This document shows positions 43,629-55,000 of a DNA stretch of 64,000 nucleotides, piece by piece; the stretch's first letter is position 1; every line of letters starts with the position of its first letter. Location: positions 8,184,001-8,248,000 of the forward strand of contig NC_087118.1 of assembly GCF_963855985.1 (NCBI RefSeq), read 5' to 3'. This DNA is from Ostrinia nubilalis (taxonomy: Eukaryota > Arthropoda > Insecta > Lepidoptera > Crambidae). The notes below the pieces were generated by a model. It ran no database searches. It worked only from the letters and a program-made list of their open reading frames with translations, and had not been told where the DNA came from. Made by a program: the position numbers and the translations under genes.

Positions 43629-44414
43629 AATAGTAGACAATCTTTTAACTTAAAACTGTGTCTACCTGAGGATAAACGTTAGCGCTAGTTACATCATGTA
43701 ATTTGTCAAAATGGCAATATCGCAATTTGAGATTCATTCTCACTTCAGAGAGTATTTATGAGCTTCCATCCTATCAAAAGCTTCTGGAAACAAAAAAAAC
43801 TTGTTATCCTTCAGAGAGAGATGATATTTGTGTGAGTTATCAATGATGGACATATTGTAAATTGGGCAACCTCTCGTATAAGCTACTTTTTGACGGCCAG
43901 CGGACCTATACATTCAACGTTGTATTAAGTATTTCCCTTAATTTTTTATTTTATTTTATTAAAAGCTGATGCATAAGAGCGCGCGCGAGTGCGAGTCGTT
44001 GTTATGTGTCATCAAAGGTGTCCCTTATACACCATATTGTAATTTTGGCAATTTTTCGTGGAAATATTTAATATAAAAAAATCGATTTTTCAACCCTCGA
44101 TAACTCAAAAGTACGCAGAGATAAGTGACAAGTATCTTCGCATGAAATACTCAGAATCACTTGTTTTATAACATGTGTGATCGGCATCTTGACATCGTTT
44201 AAGAATTTCGAAAAATTTACAGAAACGTAATTTCTTCCATACAAAAAATATCTATATATTTTTTTTTACTACGAAATAGACGTCGTAGGATTGTAATATT
44301 TTTTTGCCTTATTAGTTATCATAGCAGTAATCATCAAAAAAAATTTCGTGCTTCTAGCATCAATGTCCATGTTTTATTAAATCGGGACCACCGTGCGTCG
44401 CGGGGCGCGTCACA

Positions 44415-44787
44415 AGGGGCTCATTGTTTTTTTTTTTGGGTGTTTTCAATTGTTAGCGTATGCTAACGTCGTGCTTATGCACTAACAATTGCAAGCATGT
44501 GTTTACTGTTGTTACCTGATTGGTGACTGTGTACGTACAACTGTGATGTTGTGGTGATCGTTGCTATTGTTAGAGATCGCTAACGTCGTGCTTCTTTTCT
44601 GGCAATTGCAAGCGATAAGTTTGCAATTACGGGCGTAAGCTAACGTCGTCGTGCCTATGCGCTTGTAATCGCTAACGTTTGATCTGTGTTTGAGCGTTGT
44701 GTGAAGAGTTGGATACTTTGGTTGTTGTAGATAGAGCTTCTTCGTAGGAGATACGTAGATAAAACACCAGACAATAGTTGATTAATA
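44415..44787 (+). other. Gypsy 3' region with repeated hairpin motif, right part
   Basis: Three more hairpins share the loop GCTAACGTCGTGC. At about 44450-44493 CAATTGTTAG pairs with CTAACAATTG. At about 44564-44612 CTATTGTTAG pairs with CTGGCAATTG. At about 44622-44673 CAATTACGGGCG pairs with CGCTTGTAATCG. No 3' LTR was recognised in the rest. Confidence 0.7.
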
Positions 44788-44789
44788 TA

Positions 44790-45650
44790 CAGTGTGAGTC
44801 ACGTTAAAGTGTACATATGAAAATAGATGAAACTAGACCTATTTTTATCGACAAAAAAGAGGTCAAAAAAATTTTGAGATTTTTTTTTAATTTTTTATAG
44901 AATTTTTTTCTTCCAATTACTTATTGTAAAGAAAACGTAATAACTTTTAAACTAAGCGATATAATATATCCTGATAAAATAAAAACAGTAATAATGCTAA
45001 ATAACAGGCGATACTAAAAAAATACACAAAAAAGGCCAAAAAATAATAAAAAATGATACTTTTTGAAAAAAATCTGCTTTTAAATTCGTGTTTTTTTGGT
45101 TATTTGATATCTCCAAAAAATGCCCCTATAACCGGTGATTTTTATTACTTTGTATTATTCTCTATAGTATTACCTTTGTAAAACCTAAAATCGCATGTCT
45201 CTATCCCTATCACAACGTTTGCAATGATCGTTTGAACTAAGCCTCTCCGGGCGCGTCATTCAACGCTTCTTTAACAACGAAACTGAAAATGGCTCTAGAT
45301 TTGTAATTTTGATAAAGACAAGTTAGATTTCAAATAAAAACAAAATATTTCGAAGTAAAATAAGCATTTTAGTTAAAATTAAAATTGTCTCTACCTGTAG
45401 CGGAAAATAATGTTGTGGCAGGCCTTTGTTCAAACGATCATAGCAAATGTTGTGATAGGGATAGAGACATGCGATTTTTGGTTTTACAAAGATAATACGA
45501 TAGAGAATAATAGAAAAGTAATAAAAACCACCTGTTATAGGGGCATTTTTTGGAGAAATTTATCAAATAACCAAAAAAACACGAATTTAAAAGGAGTTTT
45601 TTTTCAAAAAGTATAATTTTTTATTATTTGTTGGCTTTTTTTGTACATTT
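44790..45650. mobile_element. Truncated TA-flanked foldback element
   Basis: The left end CAGTGTGAGTCACGTTAAAG follows TA (44788-44789). The inner parts of the arms are inverted repeats about a centre near 45290. The right terminus (about 200 bp) is missing where the next repeat begins. It differs in sequence from the families at 436 and 22375. Confidence 0.75.
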
Positions 45651-45654
45651 TATG

Positions 45655-46131
45655 TATTTTTAAGGTTCCGTACCTCAAAAGGAAAAAACGGAACCCTTAT
45701 AGGATCACTTTGTTGTCCGTCTGTCTGTCTGTCAAGACCCTTTATCTCAAGAACGCGTGGACGTATCAAGCTGAAATTCACATAAAATACTCAGGTCTAT
45801 TGTCCCTTTAAGCTGTGAAAAGATCAAACTTCTAAGCCAAGCCAATCAAAAGATACAGCCGATTATGTCGATATTTTCAACAAATTTTCGACACTCGCAA
45901 AGGAATCAAAACCTACAGGATACTTCCCGTAAACTCAGAATCTTGAAATTTGGCATGAAGCATTGTCATATAATGCAAATATAGGAAAAATTGCGAAAAT
46001 CACATTTTTTTAGGTATATAATATATTTTAATAAAATGAAACTTACTACCTTATTTCTCACGAACGAATAAAGGTATGAAACTGAACCAAAAACCCTTTA
46101 AGCAGTGAAAAAAAAAAAAAAAAAAAAAAAG
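45655..46131 (+). mobile_element. Dispersed GGTTCCGTACC repeat ending in poly-A
   Basis: It starts AAGGTTCCGTACCTCAAAAG, with a near-perfect hairpin to AACGGAACCC, then TTGTCCGTCTGTCTGTCTGT and AAGACCC. It ends in a run of about 22 A (46109-46131). This repeat is widespread in Lepidoptera, as I recall. The poly-A implies retroposition on the plus strand. Confidence 0.6.
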
Positions 46132-46203
46132 AAATAAAATCTTTTTATTTACTTTTACAAGCAAGTACTTACATTAATCTGATTCTCACTGTTTGTAAGT
46201 GTA

Positions 46204-46389
<186 letters not shown>

Positions 46390-46452
46390 AGTTTGTGTGC
46401 GATGGGTAGCCCTACGATTTTAATCTTGGGATCGGTTTTTAAAGACCACTAC

Positions 46453-46959
46453 TCAAGACACGGTTAAGTTCGAATAAAAGCCTACCGTACAGGCCTTGAA
46501 ACAAGGTCTTCTATCTAAGTCAAGGTAGCCAAAAGATGCAAGTCCCTTTATCAGGGTTTTTTTATGCAACCTATTGTATACAAAAGTAGACTGAACATAA
46601 AATTGCCGTCTGGCGAATTCAGTTTTACAAGTCGGAATAGGTATCACATTTTTTTGTCTTCTACACCAGTCATCAAGTCGGGTTTGTATGTCATGGTTTT
46701 ATGTACTTTAAGTGTTGATGCTAGGACATATAGTTTTCTAACCGACATTATGTTATAGGTTTCGTATAATTCGTCTGTGGGAAATTTGTACGGTTTAAAA
46801 AACATCGTCTTTAGTAAGCATCTTTGTGCTCTCTCTACCTCGAGGAATTTAGATTTTGTGGCACCTCCCCAGATAGCTATGCAATATATTATGACAGATT
46901 GGGCCAAAGCTAAGTAGATGCTGTAGAGAAGATTTTGAGAAGTGACGTGCCTCAGTTTT
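46453..46959 (-). pseudogene. LINE RT, C-terminal end
   Basis: The block QSVIIYCIAIWGGATKSK (from 46907) is the conserved region after the RT core. A frameshift near 46645 separates it from the last part (RRQFYVQSTFVYNRLHKKT). It continues upstream at 48593 across the TTAA element, where the frame LVWIF joins KKLRHVTSQN exactly. Confidence 0.8.
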
Positions 46960-46963
46960 TTAA

Positions 46964-48588
46964 CACGCTCACTGCGAAACCATTTTTCGTAGACTTTCAG
47001 CCAGTGCGTATGAGGTCTTTTCGAGTCAATATTGAACTTCTTTACAGTGCGTATGAGACCTTTTCTGCCTCACAAAATATTGTTTCTAAAAATACTTTAA
47101 ATATAGCTCAGAAAAGACAATATTGGCTTGAAACTTTTCTGTTATAAACTTAAATAGATGTTTAACCTTAAACTAGCTTCGCCCGCAGTTATGACATTTT
47201 GGTATTGAATAAATTAAAAAAATATATATGACATCTTTTCTGCCTCATTTCGCACTGAAAGAAAGTCCAATTTGTGTCTCGACTAGGGATGGGAATAAAA
47301 CAAAATTTCAGTTACCATAAAATTATAATATTTGTTTTTAATTAAAGTGTTTTTCATTAAAACAGGGCAAACAGTAGGATTTGTCACACAGAATACAAAC
47401 AGTTACAATTTTTTTAGTTTTTTTTTGCAGCCTGAGTGCTATTTAGTCTTAATCTGTCGTAGCAACCTACTTCGTTGACCACCTTTTTTAAGCGAATGTT
47501 CAGCACATCATTGTCGGCCGTTTGGTGTAGTGGTTCGAAACGGACTACTATTCCGGAGGTTGCGAGTTCGATTCCCGCACAGTATTTGTGTGCATGAGCC
47601 ATGAACATATTTGTTTGTATTGGACTGGGTGTTTTCTATGTATAATAATATGTATGTATTTACAAAAGAAAAAGTATTTAAGTATGTTTATATCCGTTGT
47701 CTAGTACCCATAGTACAAGCTTTGCTTGGTTTGGGACTAGAAGCGCAGTGTAAAATGTCCAAAAAATATTTATTATTATTATTCTCGGTTTACACTTTAG
47801 TGTCTCAGCTCTAGGCTGGTATCAAAGGAAAGCACGGGCCTAAGCCAAGTGCGATCCCGATAAAAAGGTTATTATTATTATTATTATCTGCCACTAGGAA
47901 TACCTGAAATAAATACGTGCGTTAAGTGTATACAAATGCCATTTTTAGTTAAAAAGTCAGTGTTAATGTGTCACCGGCTAACAGCGTGCGTCCGTATCGA
48001 AACTTATCACATCACTACTCTAAATGCGCGGCGCCCGCGCCTCACCCTGTGCGGTTATGAGGCCTGCAATTTTTGAGGCAGTTCAGACCTCACGGCGCAC
48101 TGAACGTGATTAATTTCTATCCAGTGCGTATGGGACCTAATCGACCTCATACAATATTGTCTACGTCATTATGCTAGGCTTCGTAAGAGAAGCAATTTGA
48201 TATATTTGTCTCTGTTGTACTTGTCTACTCACGGACATTGCCCGCGGGCGGCGTGACCGGAGGGAGCGGCGAGCGTTCGGCGAACGAACGAGCAATGTTC
48301 GGTTCGCGAGCGAACATCTAAGAAGACGATCCTGACGCACTCTCTTCAACGACTTTGCACAAAACGGTCTCGATAATATTGTAAATTTATACCGAATAGA
48401 CAATTAATTGTATACAGTCCACTCTTTCATTTAATTAACTTCCACTACACTCACTATCGAAGTAACAGTACTCATAGAAATGTTAAAATAGTCGCCCCCC
48501 GCACAGAGTGAGAGAACGCGATTATCACTGCCGCACCTGCGGTAAGTTCTGCATGTGGCTTTTTAGACCTCATAACGCAGTGAGCGTG
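46964..48588. mobile_element. piggyBac-like non-autonomous element (TTAA target, 1625 bp)
   Basis: The ends are CACGCTCACTGCG and its complement, flanked by TTAA (46960-46963, 48589-48592). Subterminal repeats of CAGTGCGTATGAGGTC and AATATTG occur near both ends (about 47003, 47046, 48121). No transposase is present. A SINE is inserted at 47512-47887. The insertion leaves the LINE frame restorable, as expected for TTAA-specific elements. Confidence 0.85.
47512..47887 (+). mobile_element. tRNA-derived SINE with (TTA)n tail
   Basis: The head has an A box (TGGTGTAGTGG, 47523-47533) and a B box (GAGTTCGATTCCC, 47564-47576), spaced as in a tRNA gene. A unique body follows and the tail ends in a TTA repeat. 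Such SINEs depend on LINE enzymes. No clear target-site duplication was found. Confidence 0.8.
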
Positions 48589-48592
48589 TTAA

Positions 48593-49167
48593 AGATCCAC
48601 ACAAGTTTTCTTATTCTATCATCAATATGATCTATTTGATGATGCCAAGATAGCCGTTGGTCGAGAGTTACCCCGAGGTACTTAGTGAAGTTTACACATT
48701 TGATTGCAGCACAACCGCAGGATTTGGTGTTGCTGTAGTCGCAGTAGTGAATTTTTAGTTCGTAGTTAATAGATGGTTGTGTTCGTTTATTAATAGCAAA
48801 GCAAATATAGTTGGTCTTAGCAATATTTATGGTTAGGAGAGCAGATTTGAGCCAGTTAGAGATCTTAAAGAGTCCTTTCTCCGCTATATCAAACACAGAG
48901 TTCCAGGAGGAGCCTCCAAATACGATGGCCGTGTCATCCGCGTAGGAAAAAATACGACCACTCTCAATATTAAGGTTTGTCAAGTCATTTAGATATATTA
49001 GAAATAGAGTGGGGCCCAGTACGCTACCCTGTGGCACTCCGTACTCAGTGGTTGTAGCGTTACTTAAATAACCGTCTATCCTTACACACTGCGATCTGTC
49101 CCGAAGATAGTCTGTTAGTAGGTTTAATGGAGTACCCCGAATGCAAATGTTTTCAATTTTTTCTAGG
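48593..49167 (-). pseudogene. LINE RT core, second part
   Basis: RT motifs B and C are visible: YGVPQGSVLGPTLFLIYLNDL and FSYADDTAIVF, followed by FTKYLGVTLDQRLSWHHQI. It joins upstream to the piece at 53750-53919 across the plus-strand LINE, where VAIP is followed by VLLEKIENICIRG. The catalytic ADD is intact. Confidence 0.85.
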
Positions 49168-49196
49168 AGTACGTGTTCTGACTTAGACTCGTGCAC

Positions 49197-49949
49197 TGAC
49201 ATCTTTTATGATGAACTTTTTAAAATTATAAAGAAACACACACCTCTTTCAGCCATTAATTCTCAAAAATATCCAATTTGGTATAGTAAACCCTTAATAA
49301 AATGTAACGAGGAAAAGAATAAATTTCACAAACTTTACAAAAAATTCAAGAACCCTCGTGATTATGACACATTTTCATTATTGCGTGACAGATTTAAGAG
49401 AATGGCTAATCAGTGTTATAGGAATTATATCGCTTCAATTGAGGACTCCATGAACAAAAATATTAAACATTTTTGGAAGTTCCTGAATGGTAGGAAGGGT
49501 AATGTAACAATACCTCAGGAGATGAAATTTGGTGACCGTTCTGCGTCTGATGGATACGGTATCTGTGAACTGTTCTCTACCTACTTTGCATCAGTCTTCA
49601 GAGCGGACACTCAAAATGGAACATCTTCTCCACCCCAATCTGGCACTAATGGAGAATCTCTTGAGGGCAAATCAGCTGACACATTATCGTATATAACAGT
49701 CACTGAGAAAAACATTATGACTAAGATTGAAAATCTCGACATAAATAAAGGTCCTGGACCTGACCTACTTCCTCCGCTATTTATTAGACTATGTGGTAAG
49801 GAGCTTAGCATCCCATTATGCATTATATTTAATAAGTCACTCAACTAAGGTATCTTTCCCAAGCGATGGAAAACAGCTCACATAATACCCATCTTTAAAA
49901 GTGGTGATAGGACCCGTTGTGATAACTATAGACTTATTAGCATCAGCTA
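49197..49949 (+). pseudogene. Plus-strand LINE, endonuclease-RT linker and first RT block
   Basis: The frame has the linker region (FWKFLNGRKG, FSTYFASVF) and then INKGPGPDLLPPLFIRLCG, the first RT block. A stop (TAA near 49846) precedes GIFPKRWKTAHIIPIFKSGD and YRLISIS, which continue the same protein up to the foldback insertion. It is a dead copy. Confidence 0.8.
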
Positions 49950-49951
49950 TA

Positions 49952-51725
<1,774 letters not shown>

Positions 51726-51774
51726 TATATGCATTTCAAGCCATACTTGTCAAATAAACAACATGGCTTCGTAA

Positions 51775-52203
51775 GGCCTCAGCCTCGAACTTAGCGGGCA
51801 GCGGGGCGGGAGCGGCGGCGGCGCTGGAGCGGGGCGGGCAACGCAGACCCGTTCTCGAAACAAGCGGGCAGCTCGCGCGGCGCTTTAGCGGCGAAGTGTT
51901 GTGTTCGGGGTTGTGTTGTCGAGATATTTGTTTTTATTCGCAAACGAAATGTCTGAACAACGGCGACAATTTTATTTCGATTCACATTTATTCCTAACGC
52001 TCGATTTATTGTGGGCAAAAGAAGGAGTGCGCTGCCCGCTCGTTGCCCGCTCCCTCGCCGCTGCCCGCTCGTTGCCCGCTGCCGCCCCGCTGCCGCGCCG
52101 CTGTTTTCGAGAACCGGTCTATTTGATTTTACGCATAAGATCCTGCCGCTCCCGCGCCGCCGCCGCCGCCGCCCCGCTGCCCGCTAAGTTCGAGGCTGAG
52201 GCC
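51775..52203. mobile_element. GC-rich Harbinger-type MITE, copy 2 (429 bp)
   Basis: Same ends (GGCCTCAGCCTCGA) as 35223-35641. It is flanked by TAA on the left (51772-51774) and TTA on the right (52204-52206). The LINE frame (QHGF ... VKGRSTITNL) supports TTA as the original target, so the left copy has probably changed by one base. Confidence 0.82.
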
Positions 52204-52206
52204 TTA

Positions 52207-53520
52207 AGGGTAGGTCTACTATCACCAATCTGCTAGAATACAAACACTATCTATGTAAGAGCTTTGCCGCAGGCGGTCAGGTAGACTCTATCTATACTGA
52301 TTTTTCGAAGGCCTTTGATAGTGTCAATCATGGATTGCTTTGTGAAAAACTTGCGCTTTACGGTATTCATGGTAATTTGTATCGCTGGATGACTTCCTAC
52401 CTCAGTAACAGAAGCCAATTGGTCGCTTTAAGGGGATTCATCTCATTACCAACATTAGTCACTTCCGGGGTGCCACAAGGGTCTCACTTGGGGCCTCTTC
52501 TGTTCGTTGTTTTTATTAACGACCTTATCGAGCTTCTATCTTGCGAATGTTTGTTGTACGCAGATGATCTCAAGATATTTAAAACTATTTCTTCTGATGC
52601 CGACCGCATTAACTTACAAAAAGATCTGAGCACTGTTTCGAACTGGTGTTAGAAGAACAACATGGATCTCAACATCAACAAATGTTTTATTATTACATTC
52701 ACTAACAAGTGTTCCAGGATCGTTAATGATTACACGATTGACGGACAGGTCCTGTCGAGATTCTCTGTTGCCAGAGACCTTGGCGGAACAGTGTGCCTTG
52801 TGGCGAAAATACACAAGTTCATAGCCATTAATAAAAGAAGAAGAAGAAGACCTTGGCGTTTATTTTGACGAAAAACTATCTTTTCGACCACACTATGAGC
52901 ACGTAACATCAAAAGCCAATCAACTCCTTGGTTTCGTCTTCAGATCCACTAAAGGTTTTAAAAAACCCCGGTCCTTGCTTTATTTATTCTCCGCTATCGT
53001 CAGGAGTATCTTGGAGTACGGCAGCCCCGTTTGGTCTCCTCACTACAGGGTACATATTGACGAAATTGAGCGGGTACAGCGGAAATGTTTACGAATGCTT
53101 AACTATCGCCTGCGTCTGGGTCGTCCAGGTTTCGATTATGAAGCAAGTCTTCAAAAATTTGGCATTCAAAAACTTGAATTGCGTCGAAAATATTTTGACT
53201 TTGTCTATCTTTACAAAATAATTAATTCGGTTATAGACACCCCTTACTTGCTTTCTCAAATATCATTTAACATCAAACATAGTGCTCGAAGATCCAACAA
53301 AACTAACCTTTTTGCATTACAGATTTTTAAAAACAATACCTCCTTTTACAGTCCCTTAGTTAGAATGGCTCGTCAGTATAATGAATTGGCAAAGCATAAC
53401 CCGGAGCTCGATATTTTTGCTTCCAGACTCACACATTATATCAAATCACTGCAGGATGTCCTCTACGCCGCGCCTGACGGGCTCGGTGATGACTTTGAGT
53501 CGGCTCGACGTCGTCGCTGA
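52207..53520 (+). pseudogene. Plus-strand LINE RT core and C-terminal region
   Basis: RT blocks are IYTDFSKAFDSVNHGLL, TSGVPQGSHLGPLLFVVFIN and LLYADDLKIF. TAG at about 52650 interrupts the frame (SNWC then KNNMDLNINKC). A 62-bp insertion (52786-52847) splits RDLG. The C-terminal block LEYGSPVWSPHY and the rest run to TGA 53518-53520. The YADD site is intact, but the stop and insertion make the gene non-functional. Confidence 0.85.
52786..52847 (+). mobile_element. 62-bp retroposed fragment with 11-bp target-site duplication
   Basis: AGACCTTGGCG occurs on both sides (52775-52785, 52848-52858). The inserted piece ends AAAAGAAGAAGAAG, an A-rich tail. It looks like an extremely 5'-truncated LINE or SINE insertion. 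Confidence 0.85.
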
Positions 53521-53743
53521 GTCTCGCCTGATTAACCTACCTACTTATTTGTTTGCTCGCGTCCGTACGTTACGTGCATGGCTACGGTGACGTTTGAACT
53601 GTACTGACCTACCCACCTTGCTTTTCTAATAACACATACTTCTGAATTACAATCTAGATCTAAGCAAAACAATTTTGTTAAAATATTTTTTTGAAAATTG
53701 TAATTTTTCATGTGTTTTATAAAATAAAATAAAAAATAAAATA
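53521..53743 (+). other. 3' untranslated region of the plus-strand LINE
   Basis: It follows the RT stop and ends in ATAAAATAAAATAAAAAATAAAATA before the AGTACG duplication. Confidence 0.7.
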
Positions 53744-53749
53744 AGTACG

Positions 53750-53919
53750 GGTATGGCCACTGTGTCAAAGGCCTTTTTTAGGTCTAAGAAGACCGTTAGA
53801 CACTTAGTTCCTTGATCTAAATATTTAGTGACTAGAGAAGACAAATCCATGACCGCATCTTCAGTGGATTTCCCCTTACGGAAGCCAAATTGGGAGGTGG
53901 AAATGATTTTGAAAGGAGA
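53750..53919 (-). pseudogene. LINE RT core, first part (motif A region)
   Basis: On the minus strand the frame reads SQFGFRKGKSTEDAVMDL then LTVFLDLKKAFDTVAIP, the RT blocks before and including motif A. It connects downstream to 49167 and upstream to 60816. Confidence 0.85.
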
Positions 53920-54598
53920 ATGCCCAAAAGTGGTATCGCTCGAAATCTAATTGTACATTGAGAGTACCACACCGTAAATTCCTTTCTTCATTTGTAATGA
54001 TTTGCGAAAGTAGTAAGAAATTGTAAAACCTCCGGAATAAAATCCGATTTTAATAAAAAGTATTGTAACAACGAGCTGCAATCAGCAACAGGGTTGCCAG
54101 ATATCAGCTAACTCAATTCGCCTAATTTTTCCTACCGAGTAGCCTAAATCGCCTAATATTTTTTTTTCTTAAAGTAGCCTAATTCGCCTAACATTTTGAG
54201 CTAAGTATACAAAAATTGCTTATACAAATACATATCAAATCGACACATTAATGACAAACAGCTGTTTATCTCTTTCTAACTTACCCATGGTGACGTATAA
54301 AAAAAGAGATAGATAATGTTTGGTCAGTACTCATTCTGGCGACTTTTTCATATGACGTCACTACCTGACTTGTGCCGAGTACATATAGTTCCAAAATACT
54401 GGACTGTCCTATCGATGACATTGACAGTGGGGCGCCACCGTCAATACCGGATCGCTGGTTCCGATTTTTGCCATGTTGGAAACCATATAGTTGAACGATG
54501 GTAGCGCCCCCCTGTCATTGAGTTTGGTGGGACAGTTCAGCGTGGGTCATCTATACAAGATTTAAGAAAACAACATGGCAATCAGCTGACAACTATAC

Positions 54599-54641
<43 letters not shown>

Positions 54642-55000
54642 AACCTGTCAGCTGATTGCCTATATTGCGGCCATGTTGTTTTCTTAAATCGTGTATTTAT
54701 AATGCGTGTAAGTGTGTGCGTAATGTATGTACTGAGCACGTTTATTTTAAAGTTACGCCAAGTCCATGAGATACGAGTACCTATTACCTATCCTACAAAT
54801 ATTGTTATGCGAAAGCTAGTATCTCATATCTATACTTGTACGCACAGTACGCAATAGTTCTATCTCACTCTTATGAAGAGTGAGCGAATGGAAAGAACGG
54901 TGGATGTCTCAGATTAAGTGTTAGGTGGATGATGTGCATTATTACGTTTCGTTACTTTTGTTACATGCAAAATTTATTTTTCCAAGGTAATCGTGAAGTA

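Larger units (their letters stand above)
42023..44394. mobile_element. 2.4-kb palindromic element with mirrored ORFs and 7-bp duplication
   Basis: The ends are ACAGTGGTCCCGATTTAATA and the complement of ACGGTGGTCCCG. GCGTCGC flanks it (42016-42022, 44395-44401), and the joined flanks restore the LTR sequence. The arms are about 1.09 kb each with a spacer of about 190 bp (43115-43300). Each arm carries the same small ORF starting beside the spacer. Long TIRs with 7-bp duplications occur in the P/Galileo group, but I cannot prove this. Confidence 0.85.
37838..44414 (-). mobile_element. Second copy of the minus-strand Gypsy LTR family, internally gutted
   Basis: The outer TG/CA ends are those of LTRs C and D, with AGGG on both sides (37834-37837, 44415-44418). 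LTR D is truncated to about 137 bp of its start. Almost no internal sequence remains except about 100 bp next to LTR C. A foldback element and a LINE fragment fill the middle. It belongs to the same family as 2256-12661. Confidence 0.85.
41906..44414 (-). repeat. LTR D, truncated 5' LTR, split by a foldback element
   Basis: It matches the right-hand part of LTRs A-C (TAGGCGCCCGCGGTCGCC onward). It is split at GCGTCGC by the element 42023-44394 and resumes for 20 bp to its CACA end. Confidence 0.85.
32400..44787 (+). mobile_element. Plus-strand Gypsy retrotransposon, decayed, with nested insertions
   Basis: From left to right there is an LTR with promoter, gag, protease, RT, RNase H, integrase with a GPY/F-like end, and a 3' untranslated region with repeated hairpins. 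Interruptions are a Harbinger-type MITE (35223-35641) and a 6.6-kb LTR element (37838-44414, TSD AGGG). Stops and frameshifts make it inactive. No 3' LTR was recognised before the foldback element at 44790. Confidence 0.85.
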
